From positions 43,007 to 107,006 of IMG/VR virus record IMGVR_UViG_3300042868_011225: a DNA stretch of 64,000 bases; one strand, written 5' to 3'. The translations under genes were made by a program, and so were the position numbers. This DNA is from a virus. The notes under the pieces are model-generated. The model was not told the origin of the DNA. It made no database searches and saw only the letters and a program-made list of their open reading frames with translations. This document shows positions 19,401 through 27,939 of this stretch, one piece after another. Each line of letters opens with the position of its first letter. Within the stretch, counting starts at the first letter, position 1.

Positions 19401-21763
19401 TTGATTATCAAAATATGGATAGATTTTCTAATCTAATTGGAAACTATTGGATTGATTTGATTGAACAAGTAGTTCCATCAACAACTATTTGGGGTAGTGT
19501 TAAAATATATACAAACACAATATTTGATGAGCAAAAATTCAAATATAAATCATACAGTACTTTATTATGTAACAACCCATTTATTGGTGAACACGTATTG
19601 AGTCCAATCAATGGAGTTAATGGTTTATCTCAAGGGGTTAATGTTATATCTACGGATTTAAGGGGTAGTAAAAAAGATACCCCTGATTGGTATACGTCTA
19701 ATTCTGCTGGTGAACTAGTATTGTTACCAGCATCAGAACGACCTACACAAGCAATACCAAGCGGTATTGTTTTAGATGAAATTAGACCTAGACCAAGAAT
19801 TAAGAATCCTGTAAAAGTATGTAATAATATGTATATTGCACAAATGAATTCTGGTTCAGAATTTATAAGTTATTTTAATATACCACAACCAATAATTGTA
19901 GACCCTGAAGAGCCAGTACCATGTGTTTATTGTACTGATAAAAATATTGATTTATTAAGTCAACAGCGTAATTTAGGTTACATGGTTAATAGTTCAAACA
20001 ATACTAAGGTATATGTTATTGATTTTGGTGGTGAGGTTTTAGTTATTGACACATTAACAAATACTATTACTAATACAATAACAGGACTTGGATATGGTAC
20101 TCCTTATATGGTGTGTCACCCAACAAATAATAAATTATACGTTATTAATAACAATAATGGTACGGTTATAGTAATTAATACCCTTACTAACACAGTAATA
20201 GGTTCACCTATTACTGTAGGAAGTTATCCTAGGACAGGTATGTATGTAACATATAATAATTACATTTACGTTACAAATTCACAGGACGATAATGTTAGTG
20301 TTATTAACACAGCAACTGATTCAGTAATTGCAACAATTCCTGTAGGTATTGGTCCAGATAAAATGGTTTATAATTCTGATTTAAGGTTATTATATGTTAT
20401 AAATACAGGAGGTGACGGGGTTAATGAAACAATAACTGTTATTGATGTAGTAACTAATTTAGTTATTACAACAATATTAACAGGAGGCGTAGGGTTTATG
20501 AATACTTTATCGGCTATTTATGTAGCATACAATCAACATTTGTATGTTTATAATAAACTTGAAGGTAGAATATTTGTAATTGATACAACTACTAATAATA
20601 TTATTAACACAATAAATGTTGCTGATATTACCTCAGATGAATTTATTTATAACCCATCAAATAAAAATTTATATTTAACTGGTGGAGATGATTTGTATGT
20701 TATCAATACAGTAAATGATACAATATTAACTACACTAAATGTAGGTGGTTCGGGTGGTGTTTATGCACCATCAAACAATAATGTTTATATTGGTTATGGA
20801 GAATTAACGAGAGTAGATAATTCAAATACAATTATTGAGGTTAAAACTTTATATCCTAAAGCTGTATATGGTATATTTAACCCTAGTAACGAATCAATTT
20901 ATGTTTCTGGTCAATTTGGTATCAACATAATTTGTGTTGGTGATAAACCTACATCACAAACAAATATAACAGAGTGTACTTTAGAGGTTGCAATTATTAA
21001 TAACGGTGATAATAACGGTCAGATACTTTTAGTTGCACAAACAGTTGGTGGAACTTTACCATTCACATATACGTGGAGTAATGGAGCAACAACAAGAGAA
21101 ATATTAGTAAATGACCCAAAAGATTATAGTGTCGTAGTAACTGATGCAAATTGTTGTGGAGCATCTGCTATATATAGGGATTTACAACCTAAAAAAGCGT
21201 GTTGGTATACAATGCCAGAAAATGGTGTACAACTTATGGTAACATATATGTGCCAAATACTTCCTAGTGACGAGAATACACAAATCCGAATTGATAGTTT
21301 AAGAGTAAATGATAGTGATGATTACATAGGAAGTGATGCACCATATATATCTTTAAATGCTGAAAATTTAGTGTGGATAGATGCAAACACAACGAATTAT
21401 TTAGGATGTGACTCTGCTAGACCTGCTAAAACATATACTAATTTTGTTACATTCTTAAATGCACTTTTCCTTCAGTATGGTCTAACAGGTTATAAAGCTC
21501 AAAATTCATTGATAGATAAACCATATGGTGACCTATTAATATCAAATAATGCAAGTTGTGGTATGTATATAATAAGCCCAATTAATGATACGTTTAGCAT
21601 TAAAATAACAACAAAAAGTGCCGCACAAGGTCAAACAACCATGACATATACTCATGATACTGTATATGATGAAAATGATAACCCATGGATGTATGGTCTG
21701 TATAAAAATATTATATGTGACGGAATAAATTACAATGCGGCAACAAATAGCGTTATTGAATAA
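16481..21763 (+). CDS. Giant tail protein with thrombospondin-1-like module and YVTN beta-propeller
   Basis: A 1760-aa protein, the largest here. Residues 1-200 are Cys-rich and include a short coiled coil (about 145-180). Residues about 205-250 read SAWSPFSTCVNGFQTQTRTI followed by paired Cys, the pattern of a thrombospondin type 1 repeat. A second coiled coil lies near 450-490. Residues about 1165-1480 carry YVTN-type beta-propeller repeats: NNKLYVINNNNGTVIVINTL, YIYVTNSQDDNVSVINTATD, LLYVIN and similar. Residues about 1505-1565 form a SprB-like repeat (GGTLPFTYTWSNGATT ... YSVVVTDANCCGAS). Adhesive modules at the end of a tail operon suggest a host-surface-binding fibre or spike; this is inference. 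Confidence 0.87.
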   Translation: MADIKAVADIRIAKCLTKDEIAKTTDGKGLVLNSDGTVSVYYNNPDLGLYPVQLTLECCKLLDPTYTFDINTQTCRWGKPKNTCGFSEPINLIINPKENDGTLFFIDDFQKEKCDLKISFDYLLKIKCEDLLNIANPTVVTYLREETKTTIVKTQMEIESINADIETLTSEIVKLNEEYLGTPYSLECAQFPVVITTPDPVNCQVSAWSPFSTCVNGFQTQTRTIITQPANGGTPCPVLTQTQSCTVVETTCVRPTTTRINIYTTINGVNITNSATLACAAAAGNISSNSGQSVEVTNLVDGGYMYAINGTNDCTFFSNGFYVVFIGATRKAIQITNGVITILNCTIDTSRTTTTTKAAAFDKSGFSEMATDLTANLDVYQKGSTTTYIYVNYCLTDLGLQVWEGILNASGGSYQGFILGNPNSYTCADVIALANQKNAADLFRDCKVPFGTKSEILVQINELMSQLNTLQTQLTTLNGELVILRETFEIQSTSTKGCTSMIDALESLDVEMHLDIVNADNSLTSVFSAATFQAIDSTTNLYDYLINNPNSGFYICGDPSKDNVGLSNCTTLSLDEDVEPNVDSCNSIVEDLIDALSSVPGADINNIPYNAFASQWLTYSTVISDPKIIGLITNKKIKISFKINFSCVDFCLLLDNLVLDKSCRSVDRNDITISQNPGFDLQRVIDNKKSWIDNTSPTNREFLISKSNGNNPIRQTDYDVNDERLVINSKEIDLDICVASAIETDVWCYLNDNPCALTDECTSTIASTDNNPYIDGQTIVFSGTPITIADCTDYNGILANTMAEFIQTTECGTILRFKFKTTAGFPPALIVYYYWLVQQPNGDVEFYFQNSTTFTNLSNVYQNGRECCEYLNIDLKTYNKAASQPDDFEVYWDEDCQRCKVQKAKCGDVNLNLHTLVTEPISGVTTVEQFENLMTGQFIDAKNRQTISSYPTLRAIYERYLNSSEHCSTVSSAFDYQNMDRFSNLIGNYWIDLIEQVVPSTTIWGSVKIYTNTIFDEQKFKYKSYSTLLCNNPFIGEHVLSPINGVNGLSQGVNVISTDLRGSKKDTPDWYTSNSAGELVLLPASERPTQAIPSGIVLDEIRPRPRIKNPVKVCNNMYIAQMNSGSEFISYFNIPQPIIVDPEEPVPCVYCTDKNIDLLSQQRNLGYMVNSSNNTKVYVIDFGGEVLVIDTLTNTITNTITGLGYGTPYMVCHPTNNKLYVINNNNGTVIVINTLTNTVIGSPITVGSYPRTGMYVTYNNYIYVTNSQDDNVSVINTATDSVIATIPVGIGPDKMVYNSDLRLLYVINTGGDGVNETITVIDVVTNLVITTILTGGVGFMNTLSAIYVAYNQHLYVYNKLEGRIFVIDTTTNNIINTINVADITSDEFIYNPSNKNLYLTGGDDLYVINTVNDTILTTLNVGGSGGVYAPSNNNVYIGYGELTRVDNSNTIIEVKTLYPKAVYGIFNPSNESIYVSGQFGINIICVGDKPTSQTNITECTLEVAIINNGDNNGQILLVAQTVGGTLPFTYTWSNGATTREILVNDPKDYSVVVTDANCCGASAIYRDLQPKKACWYTMPENGVQLMVTYMCQILPSDENTQIRIDSLRVNDSDDYIGSDAPYISLNAENLVWIDANTTNYLGCDSARPAKTYTNFVTFLNALFLQYGLTGYKAQNSLIDKPYGDLLISNNASCGMYIISPINDTFSIKITTKSAAQGQTTMTYTHDTVYDENDNPWMYGLYKNIICDGINYNAATNSVIE

Positions 21764-21764
21764 T

Positions 21765-22088
21765 ATGAAGACAATATCATACAAAAATAGGGAACGATTA
21801 GTTAGAGGTCAATTGCAAGATTTTAATGACCTGCCAGAATTTGCTAAAGAAAATTTTATAAAAATAAAAAAATTTTTTGACGAATACTATGGCAAATCAG
21901 TTGATGTATATGTTTGGGGTAGTTTCCATCATGGTTTTTGGGATGAATTTTCTGATTATGATGTACTTATATATGAAAGTAACAATAGTGTTAATTTCAC
22001 GGGGTTAATTCAAAACGCTTTAGGTATTAAAGTTGATGTTTTAATTCAAAAAATAAAATTGGATTATTATAAAATCTTAATCCCTTAA
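21765..22088 (+). CDS. Minimal nucleotidyltransferase (MNT-like, Pol beta superfamily)
   Basis: A 107-aa protein starting at ATG 21765, directly after the stop of the 1760-aa gene; an upstream in-frame ATG at 21735 would overlap that gene. Residues 44-64 read VYVWGSFHHGFWDEFSDYDV, the GS-x(n)-SDxD nucleotide-binding and metal-binding motif, and a third acidic residue follows in GIKVDVLI. All parts of a minimal nucleotidyltransferase catalytic core are thus present. Such domains transfer nucleotides to proteins, tRNA or small molecules; the substrate here is unknown. It has no HEPN-type partner (no R-x4-6-H in the next gene). Its place inside a tail gene block is odd. Confidence 0.78.
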   Translation: MKTISYKNRERLVRGQLQDFNDLPEFAKENFIKIKKFFDEYYGKSVDVYVWGSFHHGFWDEFSDYDVLIYESNNSVNFTGLIQNALGIKVDVLIQKIKLDYYKILIP

Positions 22089-22090
22089 CT

Positions 22091-22100
22091 AATATTTATA
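22091..22100 (+). promoter_or_regulatory. Putative phage-specific promoter box AATATTTATA
   Basis: Member of the ATATTTAT box family, only three bases before the ATG at 22104. The 15-base string ATATTTATAGATATG is identical to that at the gene starting at 36434. Confidence 0.45.
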
Positions 22101-22103
22101 GAT

Positions 22104-22346
22104 ATGCCACAATTAATTAAAAACATACAAGCAAGTGTAAAGCCATATTTTATAGGGAACGTCTATTGTATAACAAATATAATAGGACAAATTCAGCAAG
22201 AGGATTATATCAATTTACGTGGTTATACTGCGTATTTACAAAACCTTATGCAAACAGAAGATACTCAATCTATTATCAGTCCATTAAGTTATGGGTTAAA
22301 AAATTTAGATAATATAGATATGCTTACATTACAAATAGACTACTAA
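22104..22346 (+). CDS. Small protein of unknown function in the tail cluster
   Basis: An 80-aa protein, unrecognised, with no membrane segment. Its stop overlaps the start of the 490-aa tail protein (TAATG). Its size and position would suit a tail chaperone or minor virion protein, without sequence support. Confidence 0.65.
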   Translation: MPQLIKNIQASVKPYFIGNVYCITNIIGQIQQEDYINLRGYTAYLQNLMQTEDTQSIISPLSYGLKNLDNIDMLTLQIDY

Positions 22347-23818
22347 TGAGATACCAAGAAAAAATATACGTACAAAACAACAATAGTGCTTTGAGAAACA
22401 GAAATGATGTTAATATTAACATGTCTTCTGATATCTGTGTATTTAATGCACCTTTGTTTAATGTAAGTGGTGCAACTAAAATAAATTGTACTGGTTCAAC
22501 TACTGGTGGTACGTATGTAATAAGTACAGCTACTACAATACCTTTAAGTTTTGATTTTACGGGAAATACTAGTAGTTTTTTAACAACCAATGCAAAATTT
22601 AAATATGAAATTTATCCATATTTAGATTCAGTTAGTTCTTTTGATAACACACCAGTTTATAAGTCAGATAAGATAGAATATTCAACGTTTAGTGGTACAA
22701 ACAGCACAATACAAGACATACCAATAAGTGGTTTGTCTTTAGATGGTGAATACTTGATTAAAGCGTATTATGATTTTACTATTTGTACTGATTTTATCAG
22801 CAGACTTGGAAAAAATATCGATACATTATTTTATAAAACTGGTAATGAGTTTGGTTTATATGATGGAAATACTGATTATTATTTTAAAGCAATAAAACAA
22901 CCTGATAAACCTTTATTTTATCTTAATGGTACAAATAATCTACCATCAAATTCATTACAACAACAAACAATTTTAGGTAAAGAACCAGTGATTGAACTTG
23001 ATGAAGATGGTAATGCATTACCACCAAAACCATACAGAACATTTGCTATAAATGGTTATTCTGGTACTTTTGTTGTAACATTAAATGGTTTGGTGTTGGC
23101 ACCTATAGAAGACTACACTTTTTCAGGAACCGTAGTAACTCTTAATGATGATATTCTTCCTGACGATATAATTACAGTATTACATACTGCTAACGGTGAA
23201 GGAAATAGTTTAATGTCAGACAATATTTTTGTTAATGCACCAACAATAAGTGGTAATACGGGTAGTGAAGGTGAGAACAAATATTATTATAACAATGATT
23301 CTAATAAATTTGAAATATATACTAGTGTGGAACCTACTGACTTTAGTACAGTTATTGTAATGATTAATGGTGTAACACTTGCAAATCAAATCGATTATTA
23401 TCAATCTACTTCTAATAAAAAAAGACTTATATTGGAAGGTGATTTAGTTGTTGGTGATGTTATCACTATAGCATATTTTCCACAAGCTTCAGTAGTAAAC
23501 GGTATTGTATCAACTAACCCATTGGTAAGTTTTTCAATAGAAACACCACCACAAAAAGCGAATGGGTTATTTACGTTAGAAATTAGTGATACAGCATTGT
23601 TTGATAATACAGTATTTACTGCGTCAACTGATTATTTAATTGGAATAACAACATACGGAATTCCATTTAGTGTTAGTGGAAAAGTTGGGACTCAATTATA
23701 TTATAGAGTTAAAAATGAGAAAAATTACATAACATTTTGTGGTAATTCTATAAGTGCTGCAACATATAGCGATACTATACCAATAATTATTCAAACAAAT
23801 TCTATTAATAGTTATTAA
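22346..23818 (+). CDS. Tail/fibre protein with two repeated beta-domains
   Basis: A 490-aa protein. Two segments of about 55 residues share a layout common in phage fibre proteins: residues about 230-285 (TFVVTLNGLVLAPIEDYTFS ... LPDDIITVLHTA) and about 325-380 (STVIVMINGVTLANQIDYYQ ... VVGDVITIAYFP). Each has the pattern V-x-(L/I)NG-x-x-L-x(4)-DY followed by GD/DDxI(T)V. A fibre or appendage role is likely. It begins on the stop codon of the 80-aa gene. Confidence 0.82.
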   Translation: MRYQEKIYVQNNNSALRNRNDVNINMSSDICVFNAPLFNVSGATKINCTGSTTGGTYVISTATTIPLSFDFTGNTSSFLTTNAKFKYEIYPYLDSVSSFDNTPVYKSDKIEYSTFSGTNSTIQDIPISGLSLDGEYLIKAYYDFTICTDFISRLGKNIDTLFYKTGNEFGLYDGNTDYYFKAIKQPDKPLFYLNGTNNLPSNSLQQQTILGKEPVIELDEDGNALPPKPYRTFAINGYSGTFVVTLNGLVLAPIEDYTFSGTVVTLNDDILPDDIITVLHTANGEGNSLMSDNIFVNAPTISGNTGSEGENKYYYNNDSNKFEIYTSVEPTDFSTVIVMINGVTLANQIDYYQSTSNKKRLILEGDLVVGDVITIAYFPQASVVNGIVSTNPLVSFSIETPPQKANGLFTLEISDTALFDNTVFTASTDYLIGITTYGIPFSVSGKVGTQLYYRVKNEKNYITFCGNSISAATYSDTIPIIIQTNSINSY

Positions 23819-23861
23819 TATTATTTACTATTGTATATTTATTATTAAAATAAAGATAAAA

Positions 23862-23871
23862 CATATTTATA
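23862..23871 (+). promoter_or_regulatory. Putative phage-specific promoter box CATATTTATA
   Basis: Box of the ATATTTAT family, three bases before the start of the 712-aa tail protein; a second copy, GTATATTTATT, lies 30 bases upstream (23833-23843). Confidence 0.5.
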
Positions 23872-23874
23872 AAC

Positions 23875-26013
23875 ATGAGTTACATTATAAACAGCACAAA
23901 CCCTTTTGTTAGTATAAAACTAACAGAAATTGGTAGACAACTATTAGCATCAGGACAGCTAAATTTTTCTTTTTATGGAATTGGAGATTCCGAAATAAAT
24001 TACGCTAGGGAATCTATCGTTGATGCTAACCCTACTAGTCCAATATTATCAGCAACAACTAGAGTACTTAGACCATTTGACCAACAACCAAATTTAAAAT
24101 ATTTCATTACTCCTAGTAATGATTTAACACCTTATAGACCTTTAACAAATGCTGATAAACACGTAATCAAAGCAGTTGTAAACAATCAAGCAAAAGAAAG
24201 AGGGTTTTTTGATAGTTATGGTGGAACATATAAAACACTTACTGGTGCTACGTATACACCGTATGTTCAAACATTATTTAATACCAAATTAACTGGTGGA
24301 ACTACATTAGATTTAAGTGCAACTACAGCATTTTCTGTGGGTGATTTAATCCTACTTAAAGTTACCAATACAAAATTAGGTAATATAGCTTCCGATGAAT
24401 CAACAAAGGCAATACCTAATTTATGGTTTAAAATTCAAGATAAAACAGCTACAAACGTAACTCTAGATAGAAAATTACCTAATTATTCAGCTCAAACAGT
24501 TACATCACAAGTTATTGTTTACAAGGGTGGTGAAGTTTATAACACGATAGCAACAGGTAACACTACAGCTTATTGGGATACAGGTACTCTTTCATTCCAA
24601 GCCAACGATAATATAACATGTCACGATATTCCAGTTTGGAATATGAATAATGTATGGAGAGAAAACCCAGCAGGTATTAGTGATTTAGTTACCTACGAAG
24701 ATTTTACTAAATTTGGTTCTTATCCGTTTTTAGGTTTTATGTATCCTTACAGTGAATATCTTCCAGACGTATCAGATGATACAACAACAAATTATTGCAA
24801 CACCAACGGTGTTAGTTATTTAGATGGTGTTAAAAAATCTATATCTATTGTTCATTTTACAAACAATAGCATATCTAACTTATATGGTGAATATTTATAC
24901 ATTGATGCAACTAAAAACAAACAAGTTGAAGTATTTTTACCAGAATTGATGTACCATAGAAGAAATTACAGAACAGCTAGTGGAACAACTATGGGTATGA
25001 AATTTATTGCTTCAGGACGTACAAAAACAATAGGAACTAGTAGTATTCAATACATCGATTTATTGGAAGATTCTACTATGATATCTTCAGGGTTAACTGC
25101 TACATCAGTTGGAAAGGTTTTCCCACAATTAAAATTAATAGTATTTGATAATGATGAAATTGTTTCTGCATTATCATATAAATCAAATAGAAACTGGACA
25201 CTTCCAGAATTGTCAGCTAATTTATCAGCCCCAAGTGGTGGAACTTCAACAGGTGTATTAAATGTTAACGAAACAATGTACTTAACATATAGTTTAGAAA
25301 ATATTAACAGCGTAAGTGGTTTAACTACTAGTATTCCATGTCAATCATATGTTAAAATTACCAATTTAACATCAGGACCTAAAGATATCGATTTTAGATT
25401 AATAGGTACAGATTTATTGCCGTATATGCGTAAAATTGAATCGGCTAATTATGATGGATACGGTTTCCATGCACGTAATTTTAAATTGGTTTACCAAAAA
25501 GTTTCTGACCCTTCGATTAGACCAGCTACAAATGCTTGGAAAACTTTTAATTTTACATCTACCGCAATAACTGGTGTTGCTGGTCAAACAATTGACCCTA
25601 AATTATTAGAAAATCAAACACCAGTAGTTAATGGCTTTGTTTTAAATAAAATAAATGATGCGTTAGCAACTACATTCGATATTACAGCATCGATGTCAAT
25701 GGCACCAAATGTTGATTCTAGTATCTTACAATTTGGTGATGAAAGATTATTCTACGGAAATATAAACACTTATATTGGTGCTACAATTTACAAAACGATA
25801 TTTGATATCAGTGTAGATTCTGGTTTATACAACGCCACATCCAATCCAACTAGAAGCAAAGATGCGGCAACAAATCCAGCTAACATTAAAATAAGTGAAG
25901 TTGGTATTTACGATACAAATAAAAATCTTGTATGTATCGGAAAACTTAGCAATCCAGTTGCTTTATTACCTGGAAGTAGTACAATAATGTTAGAATTAAG
26001 CATGGACTTTTAA
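23875..26013 (+). CDS. Tail fibre/baseplate protein, paralogue of the next gene
   Basis: A 712-aa virion protein. Its N-terminus (NPFVSIKLTEIGRQLLASG ... FSFYGIGDSEINYA) matches that of the next gene (PSINLVAKLTPLGRKRLVS ... FSLGDSDANYN), and both end with ISEVG(I/L)YD..(K/G)NL plus a short strand. The pair therefore share a start and an end but differ in the middle, as do phage fibre proteins with common attachment and trimer-closing parts. The middle section is unrecognised. Confidence 0.83.
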   Translation: MSYIINSTNPFVSIKLTEIGRQLLASGQLNFSFYGIGDSEINYARESIVDANPTSPILSATTRVLRPFDQQPNLKYFITPSNDLTPYRPLTNADKHVIKAVVNNQAKERGFFDSYGGTYKTLTGATYTPYVQTLFNTKLTGGTTLDLSATTAFSVGDLILLKVTNTKLGNIASDESTKAIPNLWFKIQDKTATNVTLDRKLPNYSAQTVTSQVIVYKGGEVYNTIATGNTTAYWDTGTLSFQANDNITCHDIPVWNMNNVWRENPAGISDLVTYEDFTKFGSYPFLGFMYPYSEYLPDVSDDTTTNYCNTNGVSYLDGVKKSISIVHFTNNSISNLYGEYLYIDATKNKQVEVFLPELMYHRRNYRTASGTTMGMKFIASGRTKTIGTSSIQYIDLLEDSTMISSGLTATSVGKVFPQLKLIVFDNDEIVSALSYKSNRNWTLPELSANLSAPSGGTSTGVLNVNETMYLTYSLENINSVSGLTTSIPCQSYVKITNLTSGPKDIDFRLIGTDLLPYMRKIESANYDGYGFHARNFKLVYQKVSDPSIRPATNAWKTFNFTSTAITGVAGQTIDPKLLENQTPVVNGFVLNKINDALATTFDITASMSMAPNVDSSILQFGDERLFYGNINTYIGATIYKTIFDISVDSGLYNATSNPTRSKDAATNPANIKISEVGIYDTNKNLVCIGKLSNPVALLPGSSTIMLELSMDF

Positions 26014-26014
26014 T

Positions 26015-27223
26015 ATGGGATTTAATAACACAACACCGTCAATTAACTTAGTAGCTAAGTTAACACCTTTAGGTAGAAAAAGATTAGTTTCTACCAATAA
26101 TGCTTTAATAACATCATTTAGTCTTGGAGATTCAGATGCCAATTATAATGCAGCATTTTCTTTGAGTAGTGGAGATATTCCAGCATTGGCTGGTAATATT
26201 GGGCCAATGAATTCAATTGGTAATGGAGTTACAGATAATGTATATTTAAAAAGTTTACTTTATGTAAATAGAAATGGTATTACGAAAAAAAGTGTTGAAA
26301 AACAATCTTCAACTGTTGTAACTGAAATGATATCTAATGGTTTTACTACTGTTAGTGGTTCAAATATAACTAGGTTGGTTATTGATAGAAATACTTTTAG
26401 TACAAATAACCTAGTTAATTTATATTATTCTTTTGGATTACCTTTAAATTCAAACGCTGATAACACATATACAGCTACAACTAACACTAATGGTGGTTAT
26501 AGTGACACTGCGTTTAGCGGCTTAGCGGCTACCAACATTGCAGTTTTTGGAATTAACAATGCAACATACGGTGAAGTTATAGATGGTAAAAGTATTAAAA
26601 TGGTTGTACCAACAACAGGTGGTACTTATACGATTTATAGTACATTCCAAAATAAAAATATCCCATTAACTACTGAAGATGCTAATTATTATGATAAATC
26701 AGTTAATGCTCAAGTAATTGAAACCAACGTAGCGTTTTTATTTTCTGATGATATTAAAAAACCTAATGGTAATCCAACATCATCATGGGGAACTGGATGG
26801 AATACAAATAAACCATTTAGTCTTAACGGAAAATCATTATTTAATTTCCAAACCAATAGCAACTTGGCTCTTACGGCTGATACTATTGTTGGCGTTGCTT
26901 ATTTAGATAAAGGTATTATCGTATTAACGCACCCAACAATTATTAACAACATGGGTGTATTAAGTACTGGTGCTACAACTGCTAGTACAATAACTTTTAA
27001 TAGTGTATCAACAGATATTTATCAAAACGTTACATGTATTGCTGATAGAGGTGAATTTGGTACGTCAACAAATTCAACAATAGGTTCTACTGATAGCCCT
27101 AGAATTAGTGAAGTTGGGTTATACGATGATTTAGGTAATCTTATTGCGGTGGCTAAAACTGACCGTCATATTGTTAAAAATGTTAATGAATTTATTGCGT
27201 TAGGCATAAAAATTAGTTTATAG
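26015..27223 (+). CDS. Tail fibre/baseplate protein, shorter paralogue
   Basis: A 402-aa protein that starts one base after the preceding stop. It shares the N-terminal LTPLGR...GDSDANYN and C-terminal ISEVGLYDDLGNL elements with the 712-aa neighbour, so the two probably arose by duplication followed by divergence of the central region. It closes the structural block; the next gene encodes a resolvase. Confidence 0.83.
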   Translation: MGFNNTTPSINLVAKLTPLGRKRLVSTNNALITSFSLGDSDANYNAAFSLSSGDIPALAGNIGPMNSIGNGVTDNVYLKSLLYVNRNGITKKSVEKQSSTVVTEMISNGFTTVSGSNITRLVIDRNTFSTNNLVNLYYSFGLPLNSNADNTYTATTNTNGGYSDTAFSGLAATNIAVFGINNATYGEVIDGKSIKMVVPTTGGTYTIYSTFQNKNIPLTTEDANYYDKSVNAQVIETNVAFLFSDDIKKPNGNPTSSWGTGWNTNKPFSLNGKSLFNFQTNSNLALTADTIVGVAYLDKGIIVLTHPTIINNMGVLSTGATTASTITFNSVSTDIYQNVTCIADRGEFGTSTNSTIGSTDSPRISEVGLYDDLGNLIAVAKTDRHIVKNVNEFIALGIKISL

Positions 27224-27235
27224 TATTTATTTTTT

Positions 27236-27292
27236 AGAATTCTGGTTTAGATTTATATAAAAATTTTTATATGAAGAAAGAACCAGAATTTT
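27236..27292 (+). promoter_or_regulatory. Nested inverted repeat over the start codon of the resolvase gene
   Basis: An outer stem pairs 27236-27248 with 27280-27292; its core is the exact pair AATTCTGGTT / AACCAGAATT (27238-27247 and 27281-27290). Inside it lies a perfect 18-base palindrome, ATATAAAAATTTTTATAT, at 27255-27272, which covers the ribosome-binding region and the first two bases of the ATG at 27271. The folded mRNA would hide the start codon. The T-run after the outer stem could also make it a terminator for the tail operon. Confidence 0.6.
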
Positions 27293-27909
27293 TATTAGCA
27301 TTAGACGTATCTACATCTACTATTGGTATTGCATTATTTGAAGATGATGGGACCAAAGGTGTTTTAAAATTACTTCACCATGTTAGTCCTAAAGTAAAAC
27401 CACTTCCAACTAGTAAGATGGAAGAATTATTCCGCAAGGTAGAAATTTTTGAAGAAGAATTTCTTAAAAACTACGCAAATTTTAATATCACTACTGTTGT
27501 AATTGAAGAACCTCTTTTACAATCAAATAACGTTTATACAATCGCAACCCTTTTACGATTTAATGGAATGATATCTAAATCAGTCTATGACACCCTAGGG
27601 GTCGTTCCTAGCTTCATTTCTTCATATGATGCTCGTAAGTATGCTTTTCCAGATTTGATGGCTGTAAGGACCTTTAAAAAGGATGGAACAGAATTAGATG
27701 CAAAAGCAATAGCTAAAAATTCACCAGTTCTTTTTGGAGCACATCCATTTGATGTTGATAAAAAATATGTTCTTTGGGAAAAAGTTGCTGAACTTGAACC
27801 ACAAATCACTTGGTTTTTTGATAAGAAAAACAAACTTAAAAAAGAAACATTTGATATGTCAGATGCCTATGTATGCGGCTTGGCATATTTTAATCAAAGA
27901 AACTTGTAA
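27271..27909 (+). CDS. RuvC-like Holliday junction resolvase
   Basis: A 212-aa protein of the RNase H-fold RuvC-like group. Visible catalytic carboxylates are in LLALDVSTSTIGIALF (residues 8-23, first Asp), VVIEEPL (about residue 90, Glu) and DMSDAYVCGLAY (about residue 197, Asp). Such enzymes cut branched DNA before packaging or in recombination, the job done in T4 by endonuclease VII. It opens the replication block and lies directly after the tail genes. A strong inverted repeat covers its start codon, suggesting translational control. Confidence 0.87.
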   Translation: MKKEPEFLLALDVSTSTIGIALFEDDGTKGVLKLLHHVSPKVKPLPTSKMEELFRKVEIFEEEFLKNYANFNITTVVIEEPLLQSNNVYTIATLLRFNGMISKSVYDTLGVVPSFISSYDARKYAFPDLMAVRTFKKDGTELDAKAIAKNSPVLFGAHPFDVDKKYVLWEKVAELEPQITWFFDKKNKLKKETFDMSDAYVCGLAYFNQRNL

Positions 27910-27935
27910 ATATAAAATAATTATTCGTACCTTTG
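27904..27935 (+). promoter_or_regulatory. Host-type promoter of the primase gene
   Basis: TTG (27904-27906), 21-base spacer, TACCTTTG (27928-27935). The ATG follows after four bases, so the mRNA should be almost leaderless. Confidence 0.8.
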
Positions 27936-27939
27936 CGGA

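Noticed and set aside
22104-22346. HEPN partner of the nucleotidyltransferase (toxin-antitoxin pair)
   Set aside because: The 80-aa neighbour lacks the R-x4-6-H motif and is not clearly all-helical.
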